A DNA stretch of 64,000 nucleotides from CAXBID01 sp963815305 (GCA_963815305.1 CAWFFW010000001.1:806001-870000), one strand, 5' to 3'; shown: positions 9,635-20,478, numbered from the stretch's first letter. Translations and numbers: made by a program. The notes: generated by a model not told the origin, from the letters alone.

Positions 9635-11632
9635 ATGAAAAGAAAAAAAAAGAATAATCTAAAGCAAACACTTAAATATCAATTCATGATAGGTTTGTTC
9701 TTTGTTTTTGCACATAATGTAGTGAAGGCAGATGTTAAATTACCACAAATATTTAGCAGTCATATGGTTATTCAGCGTAATGCAGAAGTAAAAGTATGGG
9801 GTTGGGCTGATGCCAATGAACAAATCACATTAGATTTCAACGGCCAGCATTTAAAAACTAAAGTAGGCGCTAATGGAAAGTGGCAATTAGTACTAAAACC
9901 GATGCAGGCAGGAGGGCCATTTTCTTTGACTATAAAAGGAATAAATAAGATTGTTTTAGAAGATATATTGATAGGTGATGTATGGCTTTGTTCAGGACAA
10001 TCAAACATGGATATGAGTGTGCGATTTTCTAAAAACGGAAAAGAAGAAATTGAAAACGCAAACCATCCGTTAATTCGAATTTTTAACGTACCTAAAAATA
10101 TTAGTAATGAGCCTCTTGAAGATTTTAAAAGTGCTGACTGGAAAGTTTGTAGTTCTGAAAGTATAGCGTCCTTTTCAGCCGTTGGATATTTTTTTGGAAG
10201 AGATTTACAGGAATCTATGAATATACCAATAGGACTTATTAATAGTTCTTATGGAGGTACAGGAATAGAGACATGGACGAGTCCACATGGTTTAAAAAAT
10301 ATAAAGCAATTTAAATCAGCTTTAAAAAAGCTAAAGAATTTTAATGAAAATTATGTTTATAAATTAGAACAAGAATTACTACTAAAAACAGGACCACTAT
10401 CATCCAAAGATAAGGGCATGAAAGATGGTACAGCCTTATGGTCAAACCCAGAGCATGATTTTAGCGATTGGAAAGAAATGGATCAACCTAAGAAATGGAA
10501 AAAAATAGGGTTGATTGGTTTAGATGGAGTAGTTTGGCACGTTAAAGAATTTGATCTTAATGAGAAAGAGACTACCGAATCAATAACGCTCCATTTAGGA
10601 AATATTGACGATTCAGATACAACATGGGTAAATGGTAAACAAATTGGTTCTACGGCTATAAGAGGTGCTTCTAGAAATTATACAGTAGATTCAGATGTTT
10701 TAAAAAAAGGAACAAACACCTTATCAATTCGAATCGAAAATTATGGTATAGCAGGCGGGCTTTCAAGTCGACCAGAAAAGATTTATATCAAGACAATAGA
10801 CCGAGAAATTCCATTATCAGGAGTTTGGAAATATAAAATAGGTAAAGGCCATTTTTCAAAAGACGATATCAGCCCTAATTTGTTACCAAGTTTACTGTTC
10901 AATGGAATGATACATCCAATGCTTCCATTCTCTATTAAGGGCGCAACTTGGTATCAAGGAGAACATAATGCATCACGCGGGTATGAGTACCGTCAGTTAA
11001 TGGTTAATTTAATACGCGATTGGAGAAAAGTCTGGAGAACGAAGGATTTTCCTTTTCTTTTTGTTCAATTACCAAACTTCATGGATGCAAAAGAAGAATC
11101 CGTAGAAAGTGAATGGGCGGAAATTAGAGAAGCACAAACCATGGCACTAAAAGAACCCAATACAGGTATGGCAGTGACTATAGATTTAGGTGAAGCCTAC
11201 GATATACATCCTAAAAATAAACAAGATGTGGGAAGCAGGTTGGCTAAAATAGCCCTTCGTCAGGTATATGATAAAGCTATAATTGCTGAGGCTCCAAGAT
11301 ATAAATCTTATCATATCATTGGAGATAAAATACAGTTGAGTTTTGAAAAATCAAAATCTGATTTAATTACCAAGAACAATCGATATGGATACCTCGGTGG
11401 GTTTTCGATAGCAGGTAAAGACCGTAAGTTTTATTGGGCAAAGGCTAACATTAATAAGGATAATACAATTATGGTTTATAGTGAAAAAGTAAAAGAACCC
11501 GTTGCTGTAAGATATGCTTGGGCAGATAATCCTTTTGATGCCAATTTATATAACCAAGACGGATTTCCGGTAGCTCCTTTTAGAACTGATGATTGGCCAG
11601 GAATTACAATTAATAACAAAGCTAAATATTAA
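9635..11632 (+). CDS. Sialate O-acetylesterase-like carbohydrate esterase (exported)
   Basis: 665 residues with a basic N-terminus and a hydrophobic signal segment ending VVKAD. The family start FSSHMVIQR and the SGNH block I WLCSGQSNMDMS with the nucleophile Ser are clear; a second block, TWYQGEHNA, and the terminal DIHPKNK Asp-His region complete the catalytic site. A GH2-like jelly-roll domain is inserted around residues 270-400 (HLGNIDDSDTTWVNG), as in several bacterial members. These enzymes remove O-acetyl groups from sugars; the name does not prove sialic acid as substrate. The context suggests deacetylation of the polymer attacked by the lyase downstream. Confidence 0.85.
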   Translation: MKRKKKNNLKQTLKYQFMIGLFFVFAHNVVKADVKLPQIFSSHMVIQRNAEVKVWGWADANEQITLDFNGQHLKTKVGANGKWQLVLKPMQAGGPFSLTIKGINKIVLEDILIGDVWLCSGQSNMDMSVRFSKNGKEEIENANHPLIRIFNVPKNISNEPLEDFKSADWKVCSSESIASFSAVGYFFGRDLQESMNIPIGLINSSYGGTGIETWTSPHGLKNIKQFKSALKKLKNFNENYVYKLEQELLLKTGPLSSKDKGMKDGTALWSNPEHDFSDWKEMDQPKKWKKIGLIGLDGVVWHVKEFDLNEKETTESITLHLGNIDDSDTTWVNGKQIGSTAIRGASRNYTVDSDVLKKGTNTLSIRIENYGIAGGLSSRPEKIYIKTIDREIPLSGVWKYKIGKGHFSKDDISPNLLPSLLFNGMIHPMLPFSIKGATWYQGEHNASRGYEYRQLMVNLIRDWRKVWRTKDFPFLFVQLPNFMDAKEESVESEWAEIREAQTMALKEPNTGMAVTIDLGEAYDIHPKNKQDVGSRLAKIALRQVYDKAIIAEAPRYKSYHIIGDKIQLSFEKSKSDLITKNNRYGYLGGFSIAGKDRKFYWAKANINKDNTIMVYSEKVKEPVAVRYAWADNPFDANLYNQDGFPVAPFRTDDWPGITINNKAKY

Positions 11633-11639
11633 AATAAAA

Positions 11640-13250
11640 ATGAGGAATAAGTATTTAAATTATATAGGCTTTTGTTTTTTATTTTTTCTGATAATTGCTT
11701 GTGTGAACAAATCTAATAATGATCAAAAAATTTATTATGATAGATACTTGTTTAAAAAAACGCTCAATACATCAGAACTGGCTGTTTCGGTAGTTGCAAA
11801 AAATCTTGATGTGCCATGGGATTTAAGCTGGGGAGATAATGATAGTATTTTATGGTTCTCAGAAATAAAAGGTCATGTTAATAAATTGAATATTCGTACA
11901 GGCAAGGTTAAAACGGTACTGGCTTTAAATGATATTTTGGTCGATAAGTCTTATGGATTATTAGGGTTTGCTGTACACCCAGATTTAAAGAATCAGCCTT
12001 ACGTTTTTTTGCATTACACGTATTTGATAAATGATAAAATATTTTCAAAGTTAGTAAGATATACAAGCAGAGGCGATGAGTTGGTTTTTCCAAGAATATT
12101 GCTAAACGGTATACCTGGAAACACATACCACAATGGCAGTAGAATAGTAATATCATCTGATAATAAAATATTTTTAACTATTGGAGATGCTGGAGATAAG
12201 AAATATGCTCAAAACGTGGATGTATTATCAGGTAAAGTATTGAGATTGAATATAGATGGAACAATTCCAGATGATAATCCAATAAGAGGGAATATGGTTT
12301 GGTCTTGGGGACACAGGAATGCTCAAGGGTTAGTGATAGCAAATAATAAATTATATAGCTCTGAACACGGAGAAGCTAATGATGACGAAATTAATATCAT
12401 TCAAGCTGGAAAAAATTATGGTTGGCCAGACGTTACGGGAGCATGTAATCAACCTTATGAAATGCGCTATTGTAATGATTCTTTAATAGTTGAACCAATC
12501 CTTGCATGGACACCAACAATTGCTCCTGCGGGAATAGCTTATTATGGTTCTAAAGAAATTCCTGAATGGTCAAACAGCTTATTGGTAACATCTTTGAAAG
12601 ATGCAAGTTTGAGAGTGTTAAGATTGTCATCAGATGGATTGACAGTGGAAAAAGAGATTATTGCTTTTAATAGACAATTTGGAAGATTGAGAGATGTTGT
12701 AACCGCACCAAATGGCGATATTTATTTATGTACTAGCAATAAAGATTGGCATCCAAAATCCAATCCAGAATTTTATACTGATTTAAAATTGCCTTTTGAT
12801 GATGATGATAAAATTATTAGAATTCACAAAGCCAGTAAAGATTTGAGCAATCAACTATCTGAAATGAAGGAAAAAGAATCTTCCATTGATAAAGATTTAA
12901 TTACCAATGATTATGAAAATGTGCAAGATAGCGGTATGAAACTTTATATGAATTATTGTGCCTCATGTCATAAAGCCGATGGTTCTGGTAGTGAAAACAT
13001 GTTTCCACCAATTACAAAATCTGAAAGTGTTTCAGATAAAAAGAGATTGATTGAAACAGTAGTAAATGGTTTATCCGGTCCTATTCAAGTTCAAGGTAAA
13101 TTATATAATCAAGAGATGCCAAGCTTTAGATTTTTAACGGATAAAGAATTATCGGATGTGCTTACCTACGTTAGAGCTTCTTTTGGAAATAGTAGACCAC
13201 CTATATCTGAAAGTGAAATTGCTAAATACAAATCTTCTATTAAAAATTAA
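11640..13250 (+). CDS. PQQ-dependent sugar dehydrogenase with C-terminal cytochrome c domain, lipoprotein
   Basis: Start chosen at ATG 11640 because it gives a clean lipoprotein signal peptide with lipobox LIIAC; the frame is open further upstream but overlaps the esterase gene. 536 residues. Residues about 50-410 form a glucose/sorbosone dehydrogenase-type beta-propeller (VPWDLSWG, GLLGFAVHP, YHNGSRI, WSWGHRNAQG). A c-type haem motif CASCH lies near residue 440, with a distal Met in EMPSF. The enzyme would oxidise an aldose at the cell envelope and pass electrons to its own haem and the respiratory chain. Confidence 0.85.
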   Translation: MRNKYLNYIGFCFLFFLIIACVNKSNNDQKIYYDRYLFKKTLNTSELAVSVVAKNLDVPWDLSWGDNDSILWFSEIKGHVNKLNIRTGKVKTVLALNDILVDKSYGLLGFAVHPDLKNQPYVFLHYTYLINDKIFSKLVRYTSRGDELVFPRILLNGIPGNTYHNGSRIVISSDNKIFLTIGDAGDKKYAQNVDVLSGKVLRLNIDGTIPDDNPIRGNMVWSWGHRNAQGLVIANNKLYSSEHGEANDDEINIIQAGKNYGWPDVTGACNQPYEMRYCNDSLIVEPILAWTPTIAPAGIAYYGSKEIPEWSNSLLVTSLKDASLRVLRLSSDGLTVEKEIIAFNRQFGRLRDVVTAPNGDIYLCTSNKDWHPKSNPEFYTDLKLPFDDDDKIIRIHKASKDLSNQLSEMKEKESSIDKDLITNDYENVQDSGMKLYMNYCASCHKADGSGSENMFPPITKSESVSDKKRLIETVVNGLSGPIQVQGKLYNQEMPSFRFLTDKELSDVLTYVRASFGNSRPPISESEIAKYKSSIKN

Positions 13251-13259
13251 TTGATAACT

Positions 13260-15899
13260 ATGTTTAAAACTAAGTATATATTATTGGTTATTATGTCTCT
13301 AGTTTTAGGCTATATATTATTTGCTTTAAAACCTTTTGAAAATCCAATAAATGAAACTAAAAAACATGTTGAAATTATTGGAAAGGAATCTTTAATAAAA
13401 TTGGATTCCAGAATCAAATTTTCTTCGGTTGTGAATAACTCACCTGGTAATGGTATGTATGCAGACGTAAATCCTCCACGTTTTCGTTGGTATTATGTCC
13501 AAAATCCTAAAGAAATAAAAGAAAGGATTGATCCTAAGAAATTCAGATTTCAGATATCTGATAATAAGGATTTTAAAAATAAGATTGTTAATGTGGATTC
13601 TGAGTTTAATTTTTATAACGAATTAGCTCCATTTCCTGAGGGTAAGGAATATTTTTGGAGAGTAGGGTATATCCATTCTGGTGAAACAGAACCTTCATCA
13701 TGGACACAGATATTTAGTGTTCATATTCCAAAAGGAACTCCAAAATGGGACCGTACGGCACTAAAAAACCCTAACTTCAAAGGACACCCACGACTTTTAT
13801 TTAAAAAAACTGAACTTGCTAAGCTGAAAAATCTAGCTGAGGCGAGTGAAGTGTTTAAAAAACAAATAGTGATTGCTGCTGAGGAAATGCGAAATCATAA
13901 ATGGTGGAATGACTGGCCAAAAGATGACACTAAAGTTCCTGAGTTTACAGAATCTAAGTCCGAAGGAAATAAAAAGATGTGGAACATTTCGCGAAAGCTT
14001 ACTCAAACAGCATTTGCTTATTTGATAACTAAAGATGAAAGCTATGCTAATATTCTGGATATTTGGACTACAATTGCTGCCTATCCAAAAGGTGGTCCTG
14101 CTAGTCCTGAAGGTATGGGGAACGGCTATACCGAGAGCGAGGATAGTACAAGTATAACAGAGTATTTAGCCTGCATATATGATTGGTTTTATGATGATTT
14201 GTCCCTAAAGCAACGTAAAATTTTTGAAGCATCACTAGAATGGCGTATTTCTGACTGGATGTACGATTTTAGATGGGGAGGAGCCATTTATACAGACGGA
14301 AAAGAAAATCCTAAATTAAGTGGTAGTAGTATTGCTATATCAGGTGGAGGACATGCTTGGGAAGGTATGTTAGACACTTTTCCTGCTGCAATTGTACTTT
14401 ATGAAAAAAGTGAAACGGCACGCAAGTACTTTCATTGGGTAGCTAATTATTTAATAGCGGTTGGAGAGATAGTTGCTCAAAATGATGGATATGGTTACGG
14501 AAGTCACTATTCACAATCTCATATGAAGTGGTTGGTCTATCAACTTATGTATCTAAATAAAGCGTTACCTGAACTTCAGCTCGGGAAAAATCCCTTGTAT
14601 AAAAAATATGCCGAATTTTTCACAGGTCTTGTACCTGTTGGAATGAAATACTCACATTTTGGACGATTAAGTCAGTACGGTGGCGGGATGGCTATGCGTA
14701 AAGAAGTATTTAATCTGCTAGCCTACCTTTTAGGAGATGGTGAGGTACTTAAAAACTGGGAGAACATTAGTGATGAAAAAGATAATTTTATTTGGAGACA
14801 ATGGATTCATGTGGCATCTCCTTTACAATTTGAAGGCACTCTAAAGGCTGTTTCTTCAACCAAAACAAAGTATGTACATCCAATTATTGGTTATGTTATG
14901 GCGCATAAATATAATCCAACAGAAAAAAAAGCGTTTGAGCAAGGCGTAGGGGTAATGTTTGGTTCGAAACCGAGTCGAGAAGACGACTATAATAATGAAA
15001 ACTCTTTCCAAATGTATGCTTATGGACAACATCTTAACTACGGAGGGCACTCTGGGAATGAAAACCCTTATGGACACCAGACTATAGCTCATAATACTAT
15101 AATGGTTGATGGCATAGGGCAGACTATAACAAAAGAATCTAAAGAGAATGGTTATCGGGCCGTATTAATGGCGTATCAAGAAGGTGAAAATTATACTTAT
15201 TGGATGGGAGATGCTACAAATGCATATCCTAAAAGCCCCGAGATTGTAGTAGATAAAGGGTGGTCTCAAGTAACACAAATAGACTATGATAGTATAGCTT
15301 TTGGAGAAAAAGGAGCGCCACAATTAGAAAGGTTTCGAAGACATATGCTGTTTATGAGGGACAAATATCTTGTCATATTCGATGATTTGAAAACGTCACA
15401 AAATAGACCTTCACGTTTTTCATGGCGTTATCGAATTTTACCTGATTGCGAGCTTAAGTACAATCAAGATGATGGATTGTTAACTTATGCCCTGGACAGT
15501 GTAAAAGTGCATATCAAACATATTGCTTACCCTAAATCATTACAATTGATAGATTTGAAAGATTTAGATCAATATAAAAATCCAATAACAGGTCGTAACT
15601 ACTTGGATAACAAATTTGTTATAAGAGATATGGAAAATGAAACGTATCGTAACCAAGTCGCAAAGCACAATTTGTGGTTTACAACAGAAAAGCCCTTGGA
15701 TGAACACCATTTTCTAACTGTAATCTACCCTGTAAAACCAGGAACGTCAGAACCAATTATTTCTAGACTTGATGATAATACAGTTAAAATAGAAAAGGAT
15801 GGTGAAACGGATGTTATAAGCTTTGATAAAAACACAAAGCATTCTGCTAAGCTTATAGTGGATCTTGAAGAATTGAGGCTACCAATAACTTTTAATTAA
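13260..15899 (+). CDS. Heparinase II/III-like polysaccharide lyase
   Basis: 879 residues from ATG 13260. One N-terminal hydrophobic segment (LLVIMSLVLGYILFAL) acts as signal or anchor. An N-terminal beta domain (DVNPPRFRW, then FRFQISDNKDF and YFWRVGY) matches the DUF4962 type. An alpha/alpha toroid follows from about residue 175 (HPRLLFKKTELAKL) to 500, then the heparinase II/III beta-sandwich (GHQTIAHNTIMVDG). Such enzymes cleave uronic-acid linkages by beta-elimination. Together with UxaA/UxaB this points to a uronic-acid-containing polymer. Specificity (alginate, ulvan, glycosaminoglycan-like or other) is not determinable here. Confidence 0.8.
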   Translation: MFKTKYILLVIMSLVLGYILFALKPFENPINETKKHVEIIGKESLIKLDSRIKFSSVVNNSPGNGMYADVNPPRFRWYYVQNPKEIKERIDPKKFRFQISDNKDFKNKIVNVDSEFNFYNELAPFPEGKEYFWRVGYIHSGETEPSSWTQIFSVHIPKGTPKWDRTALKNPNFKGHPRLLFKKTELAKLKNLAEASEVFKKQIVIAAEEMRNHKWWNDWPKDDTKVPEFTESKSEGNKKMWNISRKLTQTAFAYLITKDESYANILDIWTTIAAYPKGGPASPEGMGNGYTESEDSTSITEYLACIYDWFYDDLSLKQRKIFEASLEWRISDWMYDFRWGGAIYTDGKENPKLSGSSIAISGGGHAWEGMLDTFPAAIVLYEKSETARKYFHWVANYLIAVGEIVAQNDGYGYGSHYSQSHMKWLVYQLMYLNKALPELQLGKNPLYKKYAEFFTGLVPVGMKYSHFGRLSQYGGGMAMRKEVFNLLAYLLGDGEVLKNWENISDEKDNFIWRQWIHVASPLQFEGTLKAVSSTKTKYVHPIIGYVMAHKYNPTEKKAFEQGVGVMFGSKPSREDDYNNENSFQMYAYGQHLNYGGHSGNENPYGHQTIAHNTIMVDGIGQTITKESKENGYRAVLMAYQEGENYTYWMGDATNAYPKSPEIVVDKGWSQVTQIDYDSIAFGEKGAPQLERFRRHMLFMRDKYLVIFDDLKTSQNRPSRFSWRYRILPDCELKYNQDDGLLTYALDSVKVHIKHIAYPKSLQLIDLKDLDQYKNPITGRNYLDNKFVIRDMENETYRNQVAKHNLWFTTEKPLDEHHFLTVIYPVKPGTSEPIISRLDDNTVKIEKDGETDVISFDKNTKHSAKLIVDLEELRLPITFN

Positions 15900-15925
15900 A
15901 TACCTAAATAGTAAATTCTATTCCC

Positions 15926-17236
15926 ATGATTAAACTATCGTCATTAATATTTTTTAGTTTCATGTTATTCAGCAAAATAGGTTTTTCGCAAAGTAAAATA
16001 CCGACCGTGCCTAAATATGAATATGTAAATGAAGTTAAAGTTCTAAGTAAAAAGGCGTGTATTGCCAAAGCATTTTCAATTATTGATCAATTAGAGCCAG
16101 TTACTTTAAAAGACCATATAAGGCTTACAGAAATCCCTGCCCCTCCATTTAAAGAAAAAATAAGAGGTCTTTACTACAAGAAAATGTTGGAGAAAGCCGG
16201 AGCAAGTAATGTTTGGATAGATTCTGTAGGGAACGTTATTGCATTGCGCAAAGGAACTATAGGTGCTAAAAATATTGTCTTAGATGCTCATCTTGATACC
16301 GTATTTCCTGAAGGGACAGATCTTAAAGTGAAAATAAAAGGAGATACATTATTTGCGCCAGGAATATTAGATGACACTCGCGGTTTAATGATTGTGTTGA
16401 CCGTTTTAAGAGCCTTAGAAAAAGCTAAAATAGAAACAAAAGAAAATATTTTATTTATAGGTAGTGTGGGTGAAGAGGGCTTAGGAGATTTGAGAGGCGT
16501 AAAATATCTATTCCGAGAAGATGCTTTAAAAATTGATTCTTGGATATCTTTGGATGGTGTTGGAGGCAACCTAGGTTGTATCGCAAACAAAGGCATTGGG
16601 TCGATTCGATATAGAGTTACTTTTAAGGGTGTTGGAGGACATTCATGGAAGTCATTCGGATTAGGAAATCCGCATCATGTATTAGGAAAGGCTATTAATT
16701 ATTTTGAAGAGTTAGCAACTTCTTATATCAATTCTACGGAAGAAATAAAAACAAGTTTTAATGTAGGTAGAATTGGGGGGGGTACTTCAGTAAATTCAAT
16801 TCCGTTTGAATCTTGGATGGAAGTAGATATGCGTTCAGAAACTCCAAACAATCTAGAGAAGATAGAAAATATATTAATTTCTTCTATAGATAAGACTTTA
16901 ATTGACTATAATAATAAAATTCGCCATGGACCACTTCTTTCCGTTGAAATTGAAGGGATTGGTTTTCGCCCTTCTGGAAAGACCGATGAAACTCTGCCTC
17001 TCGTGCAACAAGCTACGGCTACAGCCTCTTATTTTGGTTTGGACACCTTTTTATGTGCGGGTTCTTATAACGCCAATATTCCAATGTCTAAAGGGATACC
17101 TGCAATTAATCTTAATCTAGGTGGGCAGGGAGGTGAAGCGCATTCTTTAAATGAATGGTGGATAAATGATCAGGGGGTAGACGCTATTAAAATGGCCTTA
17201 TTAGTATTAATGTCTCAAGTCGGAATAAGCGAATAA
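15926..17236 (+). CDS. Exported M20-family metallopeptidase
   Basis: 436 residues with a signal peptide ending GFSQ, in contrast to the cytoplasmic M20 protein at 4741. Zinc-site motifs: LDAHLDTVFP near residue 120, a bridging Asp in LDDTRG and the catalytic Glu pair in GSVGEEGLGD; a dimerisation domain begins with NKGIGSIRYRV. It should hydrolyse an amide or peptide bond in the periplasm or outside the cell. Placed directly after the lyase gene, it may remove amino-acid or N-acyl substituents from the released oligosaccharides. Substrate is inference. Confidence 0.8.
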   Translation: MIKLSSLIFFSFMLFSKIGFSQSKIPTVPKYEYVNEVKVLSKKACIAKAFSIIDQLEPVTLKDHIRLTEIPAPPFKEKIRGLYYKKMLEKAGASNVWIDSVGNVIALRKGTIGAKNIVLDAHLDTVFPEGTDLKVKIKGDTLFAPGILDDTRGLMIVLTVLRALEKAKIETKENILFIGSVGEEGLGDLRGVKYLFREDALKIDSWISLDGVGGNLGCIANKGIGSIRYRVTFKGVGGHSWKSFGLGNPHHVLGKAINYFEELATSYINSTEEIKTSFNVGRIGGGTSVNSIPFESWMEVDMRSETPNNLEKIENILISSIDKTLIDYNNKIRHGPLLSVEIEGIGFRPSGKTDETLPLVQQATATASYFGLDTFLCAGSYNANIPMSKGIPAINLNLGGQGGEAHSLNEWWINDQGVDAIKMALLVLMSQVGISE

Positions 17237-17381
17237 TATTTTATTGAATAAATAAATGAGATCTACGATAAAAATAGACAATCCTGTTGCTATTAGAATA
17301 ATTCATAAGACTTAATTGAAAGTTACTATTAAAAAAACTAAATGAATACCAAGGAATATTTTAAATTTTAAGTGGAATAAA

Positions 17382-18836
17382 ATGGAAAAGAAAAAACTAA
17401 ACAGAAGAAATATAGGATTGGAAAATAGACTTCCAATAAAAGTTTTACAATTTGGCGAGGGTAATTTTTTAAGAGCATTTACAGGATATATATTTCAACA
17501 ATTGAATAAAAGGGTTGATTATAATGCGGGAATAGCCGTAGTACAACCAATTGAAAAAGGTTTAGTAGATATACTAAATAAACAAGATGGATTATATACG
17601 CTTTTTATGAAAGGTTTTAAAAAAGGTAATGAAATTCAAGAAATTGAGTTGATTTCCAACATTGTTAAAGTAGTAAATCCTTATTCTAGTTTTAATGATT
17701 ATTTGAATCTGGCTAAAGAAGATTCATTAGAATTTGTAATTTCTAATACAACAGAAGCCGGTATTACTTATATAAGTTCAGATAAGCCTAATATGCAACC
17801 TCCAAGTTCATTTCCTGCTAAATTAACAGTACTTCTTCATGAAAGATTCAAACATTTTAGCGGTAATAAAAACAAAGGTTTAATAATAATTCCTTGTGAA
17901 CTTATTAATCATAACTCAGAGGTTTTAAAAGAAATTATTTTAAAATATGTAGAGGATTGGAATTTAGGAGAAGACTTTAAAATATGGTTACTCGGAAGTA
18001 ACTCTTTTCATAGTACATTAGTAGATAAGATTGTACCTGGGTATCCAAAAGATCAAATTGATTTTTACAACGCTCAATTAGATTATGAAGATGATTTAAT
18101 TGTAGTAGCCGAAACATTTTTACTTTGGGTTATTGAAGGGGGAGATGATTTAAGAGCAAAATTACCATTTGACAAAACAAATTTGGATGTGAAAATTGTA
18201 TCAGATATGCAACCCTACCGTACTAGAAAAGTACGTATTTTAAATGGGGCACATACGGCCTTGGTACCTTTTTCAATACTTTATGGACATAAAACGGTAG
18301 AGCAATCTATTGATAACTCGTTTACAGGAAAGTTCATAAGAGAAGCAGTATTTAATGAGATTATTGATACTCTTGATATGGAAAAAGAGGAACTAAATAG
18401 TTTTGCTGATGAAGTTTTTGATCGTTTTAAAAACCCCTTTATTGTTCATCAATTATCAAGTATTGCGCTAAACTCAATTTCAAAATTTAAGGTCAGGGTA
18501 TTACCAAGCATCTTAGGGTATATAAATATCCATCATAAACTACCAATCAACCTAACTTTTGCTTTTGCAGCTTTAATAAGGTTTTATAAAGGCGATTGGA
18601 ATGGTGCCAACTTGCCTGTAAATGATAACTCCGAAATAATAGCCATTTTTAATACCATTTGGAAGTACAATAGCTATTTGGAAATCGCCAAAAATATATT
18701 AATAATTGAAGAGTTTTGGGGTGAAGATTTAACTAAAGTTGAAAACCTTACCGAAGCTATTGCTTTGGCTTTAGAAGAGATTGAAGTCCACGGTATTGAA
18801 AAAGGTTTTACTTATTATAAAAAAAGTTTTAAATAG
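17382..18836 (+). CDS. uxaB: Tagaturonate reductase
   Basis: 484 residues of the long-chain mannitol dehydrogenase family. The N-terminal FGEGNFLRAF is the NAD-binding start typical of UxaB, and KVRILNGAH near residue 285 matches the family active-site pattern KxxxxNxxH. The enzyme reduces D-tagaturonate to D-altronate with NADH in galacturonate catabolism; fructuronate reductase (UxuB) is a related but less similar alternative. The gene is followed after 21 bp by uxaA, which uses its product. A 145-bp gap upstream may carry its own promoter. Confidence 0.88.
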   Translation: MEKKKLNRRNIGLENRLPIKVLQFGEGNFLRAFTGYIFQQLNKRVDYNAGIAVVQPIEKGLVDILNKQDGLYTLFMKGFKKGNEIQEIELISNIVKVVNPYSSFNDYLNLAKEDSLEFVISNTTEAGITYISSDKPNMQPPSSFPAKLTVLLHERFKHFSGNKNKGLIIIPCELINHNSEVLKEIILKYVEDWNLGEDFKIWLLGSNSFHSTLVDKIVPGYPKDQIDFYNAQLDYEDDLIVVAETFLLWVIEGGDDLRAKLPFDKTNLDVKIVSDMQPYRTRKVRILNGAHTALVPFSILYGHKTVEQSIDNSFTGKFIREAVFNEIIDTLDMEKEELNSFADEVFDRFKNPFIVHQLSSIALNSISKFKVRVLPSILGYINIHHKLPINLTFAFAALIRFYKGDWNGANLPVNDNSEIIAIFNTIWKYNSYLEIAKNILIIEEFWGEDLTKVENLTEAIALALEEIEVHGIEKGFTYYKKSFK

Positions 18837-18857
18837 AATAAATATAAGTTAAAAAGA

Positions 18858-20468
18858 ATGCTTAAAAAACTCATAAAAGTAAATACTTCAGACAATATAG
18901 CTATTGCTTTAACGAACTTAAAGGCAGAAGAAGTTATTTCTTTTGAAGGTCAAAACATTACAGTAACATCAGATACGAAATCGAAACATAAAATTGCTTT
19001 GGAAGATTTTGAATCTGGCGCTAGAATTATTATGTATGGAGTTCTTGTAGGAACCGCTAATGGAAGGGTTAAGAAAGGCGAAGTTTTAACTACTAAAAAT
19101 GTAAAACATAAAAGCGATAAGGTTTATGGAAAAACGGAAACCATTGGTTGGACAGCACCAAATATTGATAAATGGAAGAACAAAACATTTTTAGGCTACC
19201 ATAGAGAAGATGGACAAGTAGGCACAGAAAATGTATGGTTGTTTTTTCCGTTAGTATTTTGTGAAAATCGAAATATTGAAATATTAAAGGAAGTTTTTGA
19301 AAAAGAACTTTTAAAACAAAAAATCAGTCCGCATCAGATGCTACTTCGTTCCTTGATAAATAATGGAGGAGAAGACATAGCTACTGAAAATGATTCTACA
19401 AACGTTTTTAATAATATAGATATCAAATTCATTACGCATCCAGGGGGCTGTGGAGGCATTAGACAAGATTCTGAAAGTTTGGCAAGGTTACTAGCTGGCT
19501 ATGTTAATAATCCTAATGTGGCTGGAGCTACTGTATTGAGTTTAGGCTGTCAAAACCTTCAAATAAATATATTTCAAGAGGCTTTAGAAACTATCAATTC
19601 TAATATAAAAAAACCTGTTTTTATTTTTGAGCAACAACAAATAGGAACGGTTGATGATATGCTGTCTGCTATTGTTAAAACATCTTTTGAAGCTATAAAA
19701 AAAGCAAATAATATAGAACGTAAACCAGCACCTTTATCTAAATTAAGAGTTGGTTTAGAATGTGGAGGATCTGACGGTTTTTCAGGAATATCAGCAAATC
19801 CTACATTGGGTGCTGTATCCGATTTATTAGCAGCTTTAAATGGGACAGCAATTTTAGCTGAGTTTCCAGAGTTATGTGGCGTAGAACAAGAATTGGTAAA
19901 CCGTTGTGTTGATGACAAAAACGGAAAGAAGTTTTTAGAATTAATGAAAGCTTATGAGAAATCTGTTGTAGATGCCGGTTCTGGATTTGATATGAATCCA
20001 TCACCTGGAAATATAAAAGATGGTTTAATAACAGATGCTATGAAATCGGCAGGAGCTGCAAAAAAAGGAGGTACCTCTCCAATACAAGATGTTTTAGATT
20101 ATGGTGAGTATGTTACTAAACCAGGTTTAAATCTATTATGCACACCAGGAAATGACGTAGAAAGTACAACAGCAATGGTTGGTTCAGGAGCTAATGTAGT
20201 ACTATTTACCACAGGTTTAGGAACACCAACAGGAAACCCCATTGCTCCAATTATTAAAGTAGCTTCTAATACAGAACTAAAGGAAAGAATGCCAGATATT
20301 ATTGATATAGAAACAGGAGCTATTATCCGTGGGGAAAAATCGATTGAAGAAATGGCTGATGAAATGCTTGAATTTGTTATTGAAGTTGCAAGTGGAAAGA
20401 TTAAAACTAAAGCTAAATTACTAAACCAAAATGATTTTATTCCTTGGAAAAGAGGCGTGTCATTATAG
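18858..20468 (+). CDS. uxaA: Altronate dehydratase
   Basis: 536 residues, the normal length for a full UxaA with an N-terminal SAF domain (residues 1-95) and the catalytic GD_AH domain. Characteristic stretches: GYHREDGQVGTEN, HPGGCGG, LGCQN, GLECGGSDGFSG and ISANPTLG; the Cys residues fit the iron site. It dehydrates D-altronate to 2-keto-3-deoxygluconate. It is coupled to uxaB, so the window can convert tagaturonate to KDG; a PfkB kinase at the left edge could do the next step. Confidence 0.9.
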   Translation: MLKKLIKVNTSDNIAIALTNLKAEEVISFEGQNITVTSDTKSKHKIALEDFESGARIIMYGVLVGTANGRVKKGEVLTTKNVKHKSDKVYGKTETIGWTAPNIDKWKNKTFLGYHREDGQVGTENVWLFFPLVFCENRNIEILKEVFEKELLKQKISPHQMLLRSLINNGGEDIATENDSTNVFNNIDIKFITHPGGCGGIRQDSESLARLLAGYVNNPNVAGATVLSLGCQNLQINIFQEALETINSNIKKPVFIFEQQQIGTVDDMLSAIVKTSFEAIKKANNIERKPAPLSKLRVGLECGGSDGFSGISANPTLGAVSDLLAALNGTAILAEFPELCGVEQELVNRCVDDKNGKKFLELMKAYEKSVVDAGSGFDMNPSPGNIKDGLITDAMKSAGAAKKGGTSPIQDVLDYGEYVTKPGLNLLCTPGNDVESTTAMVGSGANVVLFTTGLGTPTGNPIAPIIKVASNTELKERMPDIIDIETGAIIRGEKSIEEMADEMLEFVIEVASGKIKTKAKLLNQNDFIPWKRGVSL

Positions 20469-20470
20469 TA

Positions 20471-20478
20471 TAATTTTG
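20471..20478 (+). promoter_or_regulatory. Possible -7 promoter element for sdaA
   Basis: TAATTTTG matches the Bacteroidetes -7 consensus TAnnTTTG. It lies 2 bp after the uxaA stop and about 220 bp upstream of sdaA, in the only sizeable gap of this part of the cluster. One short match in AT-rich DNA is weak evidence. Confidence 0.3.
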